From Litorivicinus sp. (GTDB taxonomy: Bacteria > Pseudomonadota > Gammaproteobacteria > Pseudomonadales > Litorivicinaceae), in the NCBI GenBank assembly GCA_028339155.1, contig JAOLBK010000008.1, positions 47,689 through 111,688 on the forward strand: a DNA stretch of 64,000 bases, read 5' to 3'. Below, in pieces: positions 1 to 8,444 of this stretch; position 1 is the stretch's first letter; every line of letters begins with the position of its first letter. A model generated the notes under the pieces. It was not told the origin of the DNA and searched no databases. It was given only the letters and a program-made list of their open reading frames with translations. Made by a program: the position numbers and the translations under genes.

Positions 1-90
1 TGAATTGTTTTGGCAGCCCAAGTCCAGAATGGTTTTGGTTGTAATTTCGCCAATAAAAGCTCCATAATTAATGCTTATGGAGAGCGTGGA

Positions 91-693
91 ATGAAAAGAA
101 AAATACACTCGTGGGCATCGTTGATTTGCAGTCTTGCTTTGATGGCCATGTCCGGATTGGCTTCCGCCGACGAGACTATTTGGACAAAACTAAAATCGAA
201 TCCGGATACTTCAATATTTGCTCAGTACGCCATGGATTTAGGGTTGGTTGAAGCATTAAATACGGCTCAGCTTATTATTCCCTGGACCTTATTCGTGCCT
301 GACAATGTTGCTTTTTCTAAGTTACCCAAGCCGATTTTTGAGAAAATGAAAAATGATGATGAGTTTAAGCGGCAGATAATTACATCTCATTTAATCTTGG
401 GGGCTTCCACTTCCGCTGAGGGTATATTAGGTGGAAACCAATTAACTACTGCTAGCGGCGCAACTTTGAATTTGGTTAAAAAAGATGATCTGTACATTAA
501 AGATGCCGTTATAACTAAGAAAGATATTATCGCTAGCAACGGGATCATTCATCTTGTCGAGTGCGTCATTTACGTTCAACCAAGCATCTCAGATGAACGT
601 TTAAGTCAAAGCCTACAATCCACCTTTGATCAAACCGCCTGTTGTCTTGCAGACAGCATTGGTGATGAGCATCACATGGCATTAGTCAAATAA
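91..693 (+). CDS. Secreted fasciclin (FAS1) domain protein
   Basis: A 200-residue protein. I place the start at the ATG at 91, preceded by a purine-rich GGAGAGCG, because a textbook signal peptide begins there: MKRK, then a hydrophobic stretch, then an ASA cleavage site near residue 26. An upstream start at 10 would bury it. The rest is one FAS1 domain with the H1-like TLFVPDNVAFSKLP and the late ASNGIIHLVECVI motif. The last 35 residues lie outside the domain and contain a CC pair. FAS1 proteins are exported and mediate adhesion or protein-protein contact; no enzyme activity is implied. It stands alone, with the nearest gene convergent. Confidence 0.87.
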   Translation: MKRKIHSWASLICSLALMAMSGLASADETIWTKLKSNPDTSIFAQYAMDLGLVEALNTAQLIIPWTLFVPDNVAFSKLPKPIFEKMKNDDEFKRQIITSHLILGASTSAEGILGGNQLTTASGATLNLVKKDDLYIKDAVITKKDIIASNGIIHLVECVIYVQPSISDERLSQSLQSTFDQTACCLADSIGDEHHMALVK

Positions 694-880
694 AAATAGA
701 GGTAAATAAATAGTGAGAGGTGTAGTGATGCTTCTCTTCCTGCTTGATATCGGGATTCAGGCCCAGGAGTCGCCAATTTAATGCTAGGCAACAATGATGT
801 AATGCCTACAGTTAATTTAAGGGGGTATGGTCTTACCCCTGTGGCTTATCTTGCGATGGACGGAATTTGCTTCTAACGAT

Positions 881-1777
881 TTACTGGGCACTTTGGAAAT
901 GAGTGGATAATAAATCGATAAGCTTCCGAACCTTTAATGGCAGGAATCTTCTATCAGCATAGAGAGCGTACATGCTTATTTCTGGAAGGCAGGCATAATT
1001 TGATAGAAGTTGAATTAGGTCACCGTTCTCAAGATGTCGCCGGATAGCAAATGAGGGTAACTGTGCATACCCCAGACCACGTAAAGAACTCTCAACTAGC
1101 ATCTCTAGGCTATTTGCGTAGATAACGGGTTTTGTGCTTAACGACCTTTGAATTCCATTGGGCGATTTATAGCTCAAGTTGAACCCTGTTGAAGAATCTC
1201 GATAGCAAACAAAAGGCAGTGCACGGAGGTCGGCTGGCTCCGCGGGAATACCGTGTTCTTCAATAAATTTTGGGCTAGCGCAAAGATATAAGCTCAAGTC
1301 GCATAGTTTTTTGGCGATCAACCCGGAATCGTCAAGACTGCCGATCCGAATCACAAGATCGTAATCTTCTTCTATAAGATTAACTCGCTTGTCATTAAAT
1401 TCAATATCTACCATAACTTCTGGGTAAAGGCTGGCATATTCAGCTATCGGGCTTACTAGAAATTTTTCTCCAAACGCCATGGGTGCACTAACTCGTAGAC
1501 GACCAGATGGACGGTCTTGTCCTTCACTTAGTTGTTCTAAAAGATCTGAGAATTCTTCGTTGCTGCGATTTAATGCCTCTACTAAACGCCCGCCGGCCTC
1601 TGTTAATCTGACCGTTCTAGTCGTTCGGTGAAATAGCACTAATCCTAAGTTCTGCTCTATAGACTTTACCTGTTTACTTACAGCGGCTCCTGAAACTCCA
1701 AGCTTTACTGCGGCTTTTGAAAATCCTCCCTGAGCTGCAACTTCGCGCACAACTTGCATCCCTGTTGAGTAAATCAT
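881..1777 (-). CDS. LysR-family transcriptional regulator (YhaJ-like by context)
   Basis: 298 residues, the usual LysR length. The N-terminal winged helix-turn-helix (about residues 5-65) includes GGFSKAAVKLGVSGAAVSKQ and LFHRTTRTVRLTEAG. The rest is the periplasmic-binding-like effector domain, starting near RLRVSAPMAFG. It is divergent from a DoxX gene and a glutathionyl-hydroquinone reductase gene. In E. coli the LysR protein YhaJ lies near and controls yqjF (DoxX) and yqjG (the same reductase), so I infer that this protein regulates the divergent block, probably in response to a quinone or aromatic compound. The inducer cannot be read from sequence. A short palindrome sits just upstream of its ATG. 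Confidence 0.9.
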   Translation of the reverse strand: MIYSTGMQVVREVAAQGGFSKAAVKLGVSGAAVSKQVKSIEQNLGLVLFHRTTRTVRLTEAGGRLVEALNRSNEEFSDLLEQLSEGQDRPSGRLRVSAPMAFGEKFLVSPIAEYASLYPEVMVDIEFNDKRVNLIEEDYDLVIRIGSLDDSGLIAKKLCDLSLYLCASPKFIEEHGIPAEPADLRALPFVCYRDSSTGFNLSYKSPNGIQRSLSTKPVIYANSLEMLVESSLRGLGYAQLPSFAIRRHLENGDLIQLLSNYACLPEISMYALYADRRFLPLKVRKLIDLLSTHFQSAQ

Positions 1778-1782
1778 TATTC

Positions 1783-1796
1783 TAATCCTCAGATTA
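1783..1796. promoter_or_regulatory. Candidate LysR operator palindrome
   Basis: TAATC-CTCA-GATTA is a perfect 5-bp inverted repeat, six bases upstream of the lysR start codon and in the lysR/doxX divergent region. LysR proteins usually bind imperfect palindromes of the T-N11-A type near their own promoter. The spacing here is one base longer (T-N12-A). Only the position and symmetry support it. Confidence 0.35.
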
Positions 1797-1885
1797 ATAG
1801 TTTCTTAATTTGTACGTTATTAATAATCCAGTAGAAACAATATACCTTGCACCTGAATAAAAAAATGTACTTAACTAAGAGGAAT

Positions 1886-2032
1886 ATGAAAATAAACGAA
1901 TCTCCTAAATGTGGTTGCGGTCGCTCACCTACCGGAAAATGTATCGGATGGCACTTGCTTTCTGAGAATGACTATCAGGCATAAAAAGCAGAATATGATG
2001 CAAAAAAAACCCTGGAAAAGAAGAAATTATAA
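1886..2032 (+). pseudogene. Small CDGSH-like cysteine protein with an internal TAA
   Basis: An ATG at 1886 with an AGAGGA ribosome site opens a 32-residue frame containing CGCGRSPTGKCIGWH, then stops at TAA (1982-1984). The same frame continues without another stop through a lysine-rich KAEYDAKKTLEKKKL to TAA at 2030-2032, so the intact product would be 48 residues. The C-x-C-x2-S-x4-C-x-G-x-H pattern is close to, but one residue shorter than, the CDGSH iron-sulfur motif. One AAA-to-TAA change would explain the stop. It could be a recent pseudogene, or the 32-residue form may be the real product. It precedes doxX in the same direction. Confidence 0.5.
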
Positions 2033-2086
2033 AATTTCTTGCTGAAAATATTTTCAAAAACTATTGTCGAATAGGAGAGGCCTAAA

Positions 2087-2503
2087 ATGACCAGCGTTCA
2101 AAAAATCGTCATGGTTGTGTGCAATTTATCTGCTCCCCTCGGGCGTATTTTAATTGCCCTCATGTTTGTTATGTCAGGACTGAATAAGTTGGGGGGCTAT
2201 GAGGCCACAGCGGGTTGGATGGATTCAATCGGAGTTCCGGGCACTTTGCTCCCTCTAGTGATTATTCTTGAGGTGATAGGTGGCGTTGCGATTATAGTTG
2301 GGTGGAAAACTCGGCTGGTAGCATTCTTATTTGCGGGCTTTTGCCTGTTATCTGCCGCTATATTTCACGCAGATTTTTCTGACCAGACACAGATGATTAT
2401 GTTCATGAAGAATCTTGCAATCGCTGGTGGGTTTTTGTTCTTAGGGGCCAATGGGGCAGGTAGCTACTCCATCGATAATCGAGGCCTCAAAAACAATAGG
2501 TAG
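2087..2503 (+). CDS. DoxX family membrane protein (YqjF-like)
   Basis: 138 residues with four hydrophobic segments and the family opening LGRILIALMFVMSGLNKLGG, typical of DoxX/YqjF inner-membrane proteins. The start ATG follows AGGAGAGG. It is followed 10 bp later by the glutathionyl-hydroquinone reductase gene, the same pair as yqjF-yqjG in E. coli, so the two are probably one transcript under the divergent LysR regulator. DoxX proteins are linked to oxidative and quinone stress, but the biochemical activity of this branch is unsettled. Confidence 0.88.
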   Translation: MTSVQKIVMVVCNLSAPLGRILIALMFVMSGLNKLGGYEATAGWMDSIGVPGTLLPLVIILEVIGGVAIIVGWKTRLVAFLFAGFCLLSAAIFHADFSDQTQMIMFMKNLAIAGGFLFLGANGAGSYSIDNRGLKNNR

Positions 2504-2513
2504 TATTTTATTT

Positions 2514-3500
2514 ATGGGTTTACTTCAGGATGGCCAGTGGGTCGATCAGTGGTATCAAACGGATGGTACGGGTGGCAGCTTTCGTCGGCAGTCGGCGCAA
2601 TTTAGGAACTGGATTACTGTGGATGGTTCTCCAGGCCCAACGGGCTTTGGCGGTTTTAAAGCAGAAAAGGATCGATATCACTTATACGTTTCACTGGCAT
2701 GTCCGTGGGCGCACCGCACATTGATTCTTCGGTTACTTAAGGGATTAGAAAAAATGATCTCAATTTCCATAGTTCATTGGAACATGGGAGAGCATGGTTG
2801 GACATTTGAACCCGGAGTGGGAGTGATACCGGATAATGTGAATGGTGCAAGCGTGCTCCACCAAGTCTACACGTCAGACGATCCCAATTACTCTGGACGG
2901 GTAACTGTTCCGGTACTGTGGGACAAAGTACAAAAAAAAATTGTCTCAAATGAATCATCAGAAATCATCCGGATGTTTAATAAAGCTTTTGACCGTATTG
3001 GTGCTAAAGAGATCGACTACTATCCGCAAGACTCACAAGATAAAATCAATAACCTTAACGATCGGATATACAACACTGTTAACAATGGTGTCTACAAAGC
3101 TGGGTTTGCAACGACCCAAAAAGCTTATGAGGATGCAGTGACCCCTCTTTTTGAAACGCTGGATTGGCTAGAGCGCAGATTGGCTAAAAATCGTTATCTG
3201 GTGGGTGACGCCATAACAGAGGCAGACTGGCGCCTTTTTACGACATTAGTTAGGTTTGATCCAGTTTATGTTGGACACTTTAAATGCAATCTCCGGCGGA
3301 TTGCTGATTATCCTAACCTTGTTGGTTACGTTAGGGACTTGTACCAGCAACCGGGGATTGCTTCGACCGTTAATTTGCAGCACATCAAAGATCATTATTA
3401 CGGAAGCCACCAGACGATTAATCCGACGCTGATTGTCCCAATAGGTCCAGTTTTTGATTATACGCTCCCTCACGATCGCTCAAGGGTTGGAGAAAGCTGA
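2514..3500 (+). CDS. yqjG: Glutathionyl-hydroquinone reductase (YqjG/Xi-class GST)
   Basis: 328 residues from the ATG at 2514. An in-frame start at 2451 would overlap doxX and lacks support. The GSH-site motif SLACPWAHRTLI carries the catalytic cysteine of glutathionyl-hydroquinone reductases, and the C-terminal helical GST domain is recognisable around YLVGDAITEADWRLFTTLVRF. The enzyme removes glutathione from glutathionylated hydroquinones using a second GSH, in the cytosol. It lies 10 bp behind the DoxX gene and probably shares its promoter and LysR control. The length and motif match the family well. Confidence 0.93.
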   Translation: MGLLQDGQWVDQWYQTDGTGGSFRRQSAQFRNWITVDGSPGPTGFGGFKAEKDRYHLYVSLACPWAHRTLILRLLKGLEKMISISIVHWNMGEHGWTFEPGVGVIPDNVNGASVLHQVYTSDDPNYSGRVTVPVLWDKVQKKIVSNESSEIIRMFNKAFDRIGAKEIDYYPQDSQDKINNLNDRIYNTVNNGVYKAGFATTQKAYEDAVTPLFETLDWLERRLAKNRYLVGDAITEADWRLFTTLVRFDPVYVGHFKCNLRRIADYPNLVGYVRDLYQQPGIASTVNLQHIKDHYYGSHQTINPTLIVPIGPVFDYTLPHDRSRVGES

Positions 3501-3846
3501 CCGAAAAAACTTTTTCTAATTGATAATAAATATTCCTGAATATTAGAGTTGAAAACGGGTGAAGCCTTAATAATTGTAGGAAATAAATAACGATGTATTT
3601 TTAAAATTCATTAAATATCTTGAACATCTCTTAAGTGTCATTCAATGGATTAATATTCGACTTTAGCCAGAAGCATTGGCGCTGCTCTGTGTCGCCTGAA
3701 TCAAAAATTATAAAGTTTAAAAAATACCCACAGACAGAATAATAGGTACCACCTGTCTAGCCCTACACATCATGAGCTTTTAATAGGATCACTTTGTAAT
3801 TGTCGCCACGATTTCATATTATCTATTTAGGATAGTGGAGATTAAT
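3501..3846. other. Intergenic, no gene recognised
   Basis: An AT-rich stretch between the reductase and the GYD gene. A 35-codon GTG frame at 3635-3742 exists but has no recognisable family or ribosome site. No terminator with a T-run, RNA or repeat is evident. Confidence 0.5.
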
Positions 3847-4167
3847 ATGAAAACATTTATAGTTTTTGGTACCTACACAGCGATGGCTTTGAAAGGCTTT
3901 ATCAGCAATCCTGCGCAGGATCGTAAAGCCGCAGTAGAAAAGATGTCAGCATCAATTGGATCTCATCTGCTGGACTTTAGATTGACCCGTGGAAAATTCG
4001 ATTTCGTCGCAACTTTAACAGGTACTGCGGATCAAATAGTTGCTTTGAAAATTGCAGTTTTGTCGACGGGAGCGATTGGTGAAATGCATATTCTTGAAGA
4101 AATGGAGATCACCGATTCAGCTATCATGGCAGCAAAAGCACTTCGAGAGTATCAACCACCTCAGTAA
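3847..4167 (+). CDS. GYD domain protein
   Basis: 106 residues. The ATG at 3847 is chosen because GTGGAG, which also contains an upstream GTG frame start, is a good ribosome site seven bases before it. The N-terminal MKTFIVFGTYT, then DRKAAVEKM, then FDFVATLTGTADQIVAL match the small ferredoxin-like GYD family. This group often acts as a ligand-binding or dimeric alpha/beta barrel protein, but no specific reaction is known. It stands alone, with long gaps on both sides. Confidence 0.75.
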   Translation: MKTFIVFGTYTAMALKGFISNPAQDRKAAVEKMSASIGSHLLDFRLTRGKFDFVATLTGTADQIVALKIAVLSTGAIGEMHILEEMEITDSAIMAAKALREYQPPQ

Positions 4168-4526
4168 CAAGTTGAGTCAGGTTATGCCAAGCGCAGAGTA
4201 TTCATCGGTGATGGTCTAAATTTGCCAAGCCGGTTGGTACGGGACTTAAGAAATTTGTGGATTAAGCTTTTGTAGTCTGCTCAGCGGCCTACCAGTATGT
4301 GGAAAGTGTGCCAATGAATCCGGCGAGTAGGTACGTGATTGGGTGAGCTATTGCTTGGAAGACGTATTCTATCTGATGTGGTTAAGTCAGAATATGTGGA
4401 CCTAGCCTCATCTATTCTGATCTAAACTAATTGAATTTACTTCTTTGATTCAATGCAAAGATTGATGGATGGCGCGTGAAAAAAGTACTAAGAATGAATG
4501 ACTTGCTTTTAAATAAAGAGGATTAA
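4168..4526. other. Intergenic, no intact gene
   Basis: Three frames show short coding-looking stretches (for example RRVFIGDGLNLPSRLVRDL near 4190-4250) interrupted by stops. This may be a decayed gene, but I cannot assign a family. No RNA, repeat or strong terminator is seen. Confidence 0.4.
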
Positions 4527-5210
4527 ATGTTGTCTCAGACAAGCTCACTCGTGGAACTTAACGCTGACTTTTTAAAGCGAATTGTTATTAAGCCTCGCGA
4601 CTATCTTTGGGAGCCTTCACCGATGCTGGGTGTCGAGCGAATGAAGCTGGATCGGATCGGTGACGAAATTGCTCGGGCCACATCTCTGGTGCGTTACAAG
4701 CCTAACAGCAATTTTTCTGCTCATGAGCATGCGGGCGGCGAAGAAATATTTGTCTTGGATGGTATCTTTGCGGATGAGTATGGTGAGTATCCGCCAGGGT
4801 CATATATTCGCAATCCAAGAGGTTCGAAGCACCGACCTACGATTGGGCACAGAGGCGCCACAATTTTTGTAAAACTCCACCAATTTAGCCAACAAGACCA
4901 GAATCAGTTTGTGATGAACACAAAAACTGAGTCTTGGCGCCCCGGTTTGGTTAATGGCCTCGAAGTTATGCCGCTGCATCAGTATGGTGGAGAAAACGTA
5001 GCGCTTGTGAAATGGGCTCCCAATACACAATTTAATTCTCATAGGCATTGGGGAGGAGAGGAAATATTTGTGATTGACGGCACTTTTTATGACGAGCATG
5101 ACACGTACCCTGCTGGCAGTTGGTTACGGAGTCCTCATATGAGCGAACATTGTCCGTACACAAAAGATGAGGGTGCGTTAATTTATGTCAAAGTTGGGCA
5201 TCTAAATTGA
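4527..5210 (+). CDS. Duplicated ChrR-type cupin protein
   Basis: 227 residues containing two copies of an anti-sigma ChrR-like cupin. Copy one has HEHAGGEEIFVLDG and YPPGSYIRNPRGSKH; copy two has HRHWGGEEIFVIDG and YPAGSWLRSPHMSEH. The conserved His/Glu residues are metal ligands of the cupin fold in both halves. Unlike true ChrR it has no N-terminal zinc-binding anti-sigma domain and no sigma factor next door, so I infer a stand-alone metal-binding or dioxygenase-like cupin. ATG start after AGAGGA. Function unassigned beyond the fold. Confidence 0.85.
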   Translation: MLSQTSSLVELNADFLKRIVIKPRDYLWEPSPMLGVERMKLDRIGDEIARATSLVRYKPNSNFSAHEHAGGEEIFVLDGIFADEYGEYPPGSYIRNPRGSKHRPTIGHRGATIFVKLHQFSQQDQNQFVMNTKTESWRPGLVNGLEVMPLHQYGGENVALVKWAPNTQFNSHRHWGGEEIFVIDGTFYDEHDTYPAGSWLRSPHMSEHCPYTKDEGALIYVKVGHLN

Positions 5211-5293
5211 GCGAAAGTACGAGCGAGGCAGTTTTAGAGAATAAGGAAATATTTAATGAGCGCGTGCTCGACAGTTGGTGGGTGATTGCATAG
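5207..5293 (+). pseudogene. Short frame coupled to the cupin gene, possible gene fragment
   Basis: A TTG overlaps the cupin stop (TTGA) and opens 28 codons ending ERVLDSWWVIA, then TAG. The overlap and amino-acid composition look gene-like, but the product is too short to place. It may be the 5' end of a decayed downstream gene, since the region after it is pseudogene-rich. Confidence 0.2.
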
Positions 5294-5325
5294 AGGCTGC
5301 GAACATAAAGCCGACGGCAATATAG

Positions 5326-5701
5326 TCAAATTTGAAATATTGTGGCTTGGACCCGCGCCTGAGTGCGATTAAAACCTCTGTCAGTAATCACATCATTTTC
5401 GGAGCGAGATGTGATTACACCATTCACAAATCCAAAAGATTGATCCGTCCGTAAGTCAGCGCCTCTTCAGCGGAACCATACCGAAAGATCAATATCAAAG
5501 GTTCCACTTGGTAATGAAAAATTAGAAACTCTTGATAAATAAGAACCAAGGAAAACCATTCGTGTAGGTCGTGACAACCGTATTTGTGTAGGCAACAACT
5601 TCAACTTTTTGGCCATTCGGCAGAGACTCTGCCTGGCTATTGGCAGCAATAAAACTTAATAAAACTGACAAGATCGAAATTAGGCATTGCCCATAGGTCA
5701 T
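5326..5701 (-). pseudogene. Broken Cys-loop (pentameric) ligand-gated channel-like gene
   Basis: Reading the minus strand from the ATG at 5701 gives a signal peptide (MTYGQCLISILSVLLSF, then a site near NSQAES) and the start of an extracellular domain, KVEVVAYTNTVVTTYTNG. The frame then shifts by one. The second frame gives GSYLSRVSNFSLPSGTF and DIDLSVWFR, then TGA where Trp is expected, then GADLRTDQSFGFVNGVITS and RVQATIF, ending at TGA (5326-5328). The order (Y-L..I..F.LP.GTF..D..LWFRW, then F.FVNG, then RV.ATF) matches the beta-strand core of prokaryotic Cys-loop receptors. The transmembrane part is missing. One frameshift and at least one nonsense codon make it a pseudogene. Confidence 0.6.
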
Positions 5702-5960
5702 TACCGGTTGCGTTTAATAAAGACTCTTTATACTTACCTATTTCTGTCAAATGAGATCATGAATAGCAATTAATTTTGGTTGGCAGTCAATGCCTTGCAA
5801 TGGTGATAAATTATCTGACTCCGTTAGTCCTTTCCAAGCTGTACATGCTGCTGGCTTATTGGACTTATTTACCGAGGCTCTTGTATAAAGCTTTTAGCAA
5901 AGAAAAATTTACATCAGGATTTAAATTTTGCAAGGAATATAAAATCATAATGGGATTTTC

Positions 5961-8006
5961 TTGGGTTTTATAGCTGATAACACGAACGGTAGTTGGTTTG
6001 ACCGATCGTTAACGATCAAAGGCCTCGAGTTAGTGGTTGCTGGCGATGTCGGTGGGCAAACTGCCGTGCCCGACTATTGGGCCTCAAACATTGCTCAGAC
6101 TATTGATCTACTTATTGATCCTGACTCAATCGGTATTAATGAGTTAGCGCAGAATAATCTGATAGCTAGTTTGTCGGGAGCCGCTGGCACTTGGCATGAA
6201 GGATTTCCAGCAGCTCAACGAATAGCGAATGGCGGCGGCGATGAATATTCGCCTGACCCGCTGGCTGACCCCAGCAGCTATCCCGGCTACGAACCATGGG
6301 CAGATAGTCGCATGGTAAATGACATGGTTTGGTACCAAAACACCAGTCATGGCGATATGTCTATTTCAATAGAAAACCAGATCAATGAAGTGCTTGAGCA
6401 TTTGATGCACACAATACATTTGTATGGTGTTCGTGGTGCGGTTGATGGGTCTTTTGGTGCTCTGATGGGCAACGATGTTGAGGTTGAAAGCAGTGAAGAA
6501 TATAAAAGTCATGCCCTTTATTTAGCGATGGAGGAAGCTATTGATAGTGGCGTTTTTAGCCCTGACTACTTAGACGCACCCGATAATGTACTGTTAAAAG
6601 AATATACATACTTACTAAATTTTAATATGTGGGAGTTCGGCAAAGAATTTTGGGAAGATGACAATGGTGACGGGTTGGGAAGCCTTGCCCCTGAGTGGTC
6701 TGATGCGGCTAGAGATCCGAGCGATATTTTAACTCACAATCCACTTGGTCATGCGTTGTTTGAAACGTACTTTGAACCAGTTTTATCGCGGCCTGATCCT
6801 AGTGCCTTACGTGAAATTTTTACAGTTTATGCTCCAGCAGAAGGACAGACTAGTGATTCGTTAGTAACGCAAGGATCTGTTTCTCGACTCAACGGGTCAG
6901 GTCACGTATTGAGTGATGGGGTTGGGGCTTATTCTGATCTCGAGGGCACAGGTTCTATATCACTAGTCGGTGGTCAGGAAGCGCTGACTGGGCGTTCCTT
7001 TAAGGGCATCTACACGTCTCTATCAGATAGCGCCGCATTATCACCATTAACGACTGTCGCTGAGCGTATGATAGTGCTATCGCTTGCATCAGGAATAGAT
7101 GATGCTTTTGATCAAATAGCCAGAGGGCTGGGCCTCGGATCAGAATTTTCGATTGGTTCTAACGTAGCCTCGTTACTGGTTCAGTCAAGTGATTCAGTAT
7201 TGGGCAGGGATGCACTTGCATTGCTGTCTCAATTATCAGTCGCTACTCAAATCGGCTCTGAAGGTGATCCCATGCTTGGATTAAAGCTTTACGAGAAGAT
7301 TGCCGCGACTGCATCTTCGGCGGCTGCTCAAGGCTTAATTTTTGATCTCGCTGATGAGGCTGATTTATCGAATTGCTTTAGTGCCGGCGACTACGCTTTG
7401 AACTCGGATATTATCCAGAGAATTTACTCGGCCATACTTGACATCGAGGCCATTTCACACGAGGAGTCAAGCACTCTAGAAGATTTTGAGGCCACGTTAT
7501 TGGAATTGGCATTGCCACTTGTAGATAAAAGCCATGCAGCCCTGCGTTTTTGGGCCAGTGATTCTGAGAACTGGATGCTCTTGCCTGGAGTGACGATTCA
7601 AGTAAAGCAAAGCGATGCAGATGCCTTCATCGTTCATTCCTCGGCCTTGTCTTCTGTCGATTTTTCTTCTGTCGAGTCTGGCAGTTACGCCCTAGAGCTA
7701 AGTGGTGTAGATATATCAACAGCAGTTAACATCACCGATGCCGTCTCGATACTTAAAGATATTGTCGGATTGAGTGCTTTATCAGGCTTCGCCAGGCACG
7801 CCGCGGATGTCAATGGTGATGACCGTGTGGATATCTCTGATGCAGTGCTCGCGTTGAAGATGATAGTTGGCCTTGAAAATGTTCCGGCACCCATTATTTT
7901 TGATCATCTAGGTAATCGAGAAATTGCATTCAATGGTTTCTCGAACTACGACTTGTATGTGGTGATTCTTGGCGATGTAGATGGTTCCGGAGTGTCGCTA
8001 TTGTAG
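5961..8006 (+). CDS. Large dockerin-like surface protein, 5' end missing or unclear
   Basis: 681 codons from a TTG; no ATG and no signal peptide are present, and an in-frame TAA lies at 5940. Residues ~100-270 form a region with YEPWADSRMVNDMVWYQNTS, MHTIHLYGVRGAVDGS and NPLGHALFETYFEPVLS, which I recall from large calcium-rich secreted proteins of marine bacteria. Residues ~575-645 hold two dockerin-type repeats (NITDAVSILKDIVGLSAL and DVNGDDRVDISDAVLALKMI), and the end LYVVILGDVDGSG is typical of cohesin/dockerin surface proteins. The C-terminus looks complete and the N-terminus lost, so I suspect a 5'-truncated remnant of a larger exported protein. Confidence 0.6.
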   Translation: MGFIADNTNGSWFDRSLTIKGLELVVAGDVGGQTAVPDYWASNIAQTIDLLIDPDSIGINELAQNNLIASLSGAAGTWHEGFPAAQRIANGGGDEYSPDPLADPSSYPGYEPWADSRMVNDMVWYQNTSHGDMSISIENQINEVLEHLMHTIHLYGVRGAVDGSFGALMGNDVEVESSEEYKSHALYLAMEEAIDSGVFSPDYLDAPDNVLLKEYTYLLNFNMWEFGKEFWEDDNGDGLGSLAPEWSDAARDPSDILTHNPLGHALFETYFEPVLSRPDPSALREIFTVYAPAEGQTSDSLVTQGSVSRLNGSGHVLSDGVGAYSDLEGTGSISLVGGQEALTGRSFKGIYTSLSDSAALSPLTTVAERMIVLSLASGIDDAFDQIARGLGLGSEFSIGSNVASLLVQSSDSVLGRDALALLSQLSVATQIGSEGDPMLGLKLYEKIAATASSAAAQGLIFDLADEADLSNCFSAGDYALNSDIIQRIYSAILDIEAISHEESSTLEDFEATLLELALPLVDKSHAALRFWASDSENWMLLPGVTIQVKQSDADAFIVHSSALSSVDFSSVESGSYALELSGVDISTAVNITDAVSILKDIVGLSALSGFARHAADVNGDDRVDISDAVLALKMIVGLENVPAPIIFDHLGNREIAFNGFSNYDLYVVILGDVDGSGVSLL

Positions 8007-8444
8007 ATTGGATAGGAGCTAAAATTCTGACTACAGATAAGGTGCCGTTTTTCTTTTTTTGGCCAACTGCAGTTATCCAATTCCAGGTTTTCCAACCGTG
8101 CTGCGTGGATAGCTCTTTCGTAACTTCAGTGGCTGTGATTTCAAACCTGATTAGATGCATTAAATTCTCTCAAAAAGCGCCGGCCGTACAACTCCAAATT
8201 GGAGTATATATTGATAACATGCCAGCTATATTGAAGTCGTGATGGTCGTCGATGCTGTTGTAAGTGAATTGATGATGTGTGAGTCTCTGATGTCTTGGTA
8301 GATATCCGTGGATGATGGCGCTTTAGAAAGGTGACATAGCTCGTTTGGGACACCATTTATATCTTTGTAGGATTAATAATCCACTGATTAGTCCGAATAA
8401 ATTTCTACAGACTCTGATTGTGGTAGATACTTTGGGGTTCGCCA
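8007..8444. other. Intergenic, no gene recognised
   Basis: Between the dockerin-like protein and the methyltransferase. Short frames occur on both strands but none has a start site with recognisable content. No RNA gene or clear terminator was found. Confidence 0.45.

Noticed and set aside
712..780. 22-codon GTG frame with a hydrophobic core after the fasciclin gene
   Set aside because: Too short and without recognisable mature sequence; treated as intergenic.
3635..3742. 35-codon GTG frame between yqjG and the GYD gene
   Set aside because: No ribosome site, no recognisable motif, and surrounded by AT-rich sequence.
5790..5888. 32-codon ATG frame upstream of the dockerin-like gene
   Set aside because: Coding-looking (AVHAAGLLDLFTEALV) but too short, with no family and no clear ribosome site.
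7930..8160. 76-codon minus-strand frame over the end of the dockerin-like gene
   Set aside because: It overlaps a coding C-terminus with clear family features on the plus strand and matches nothing I recognise.
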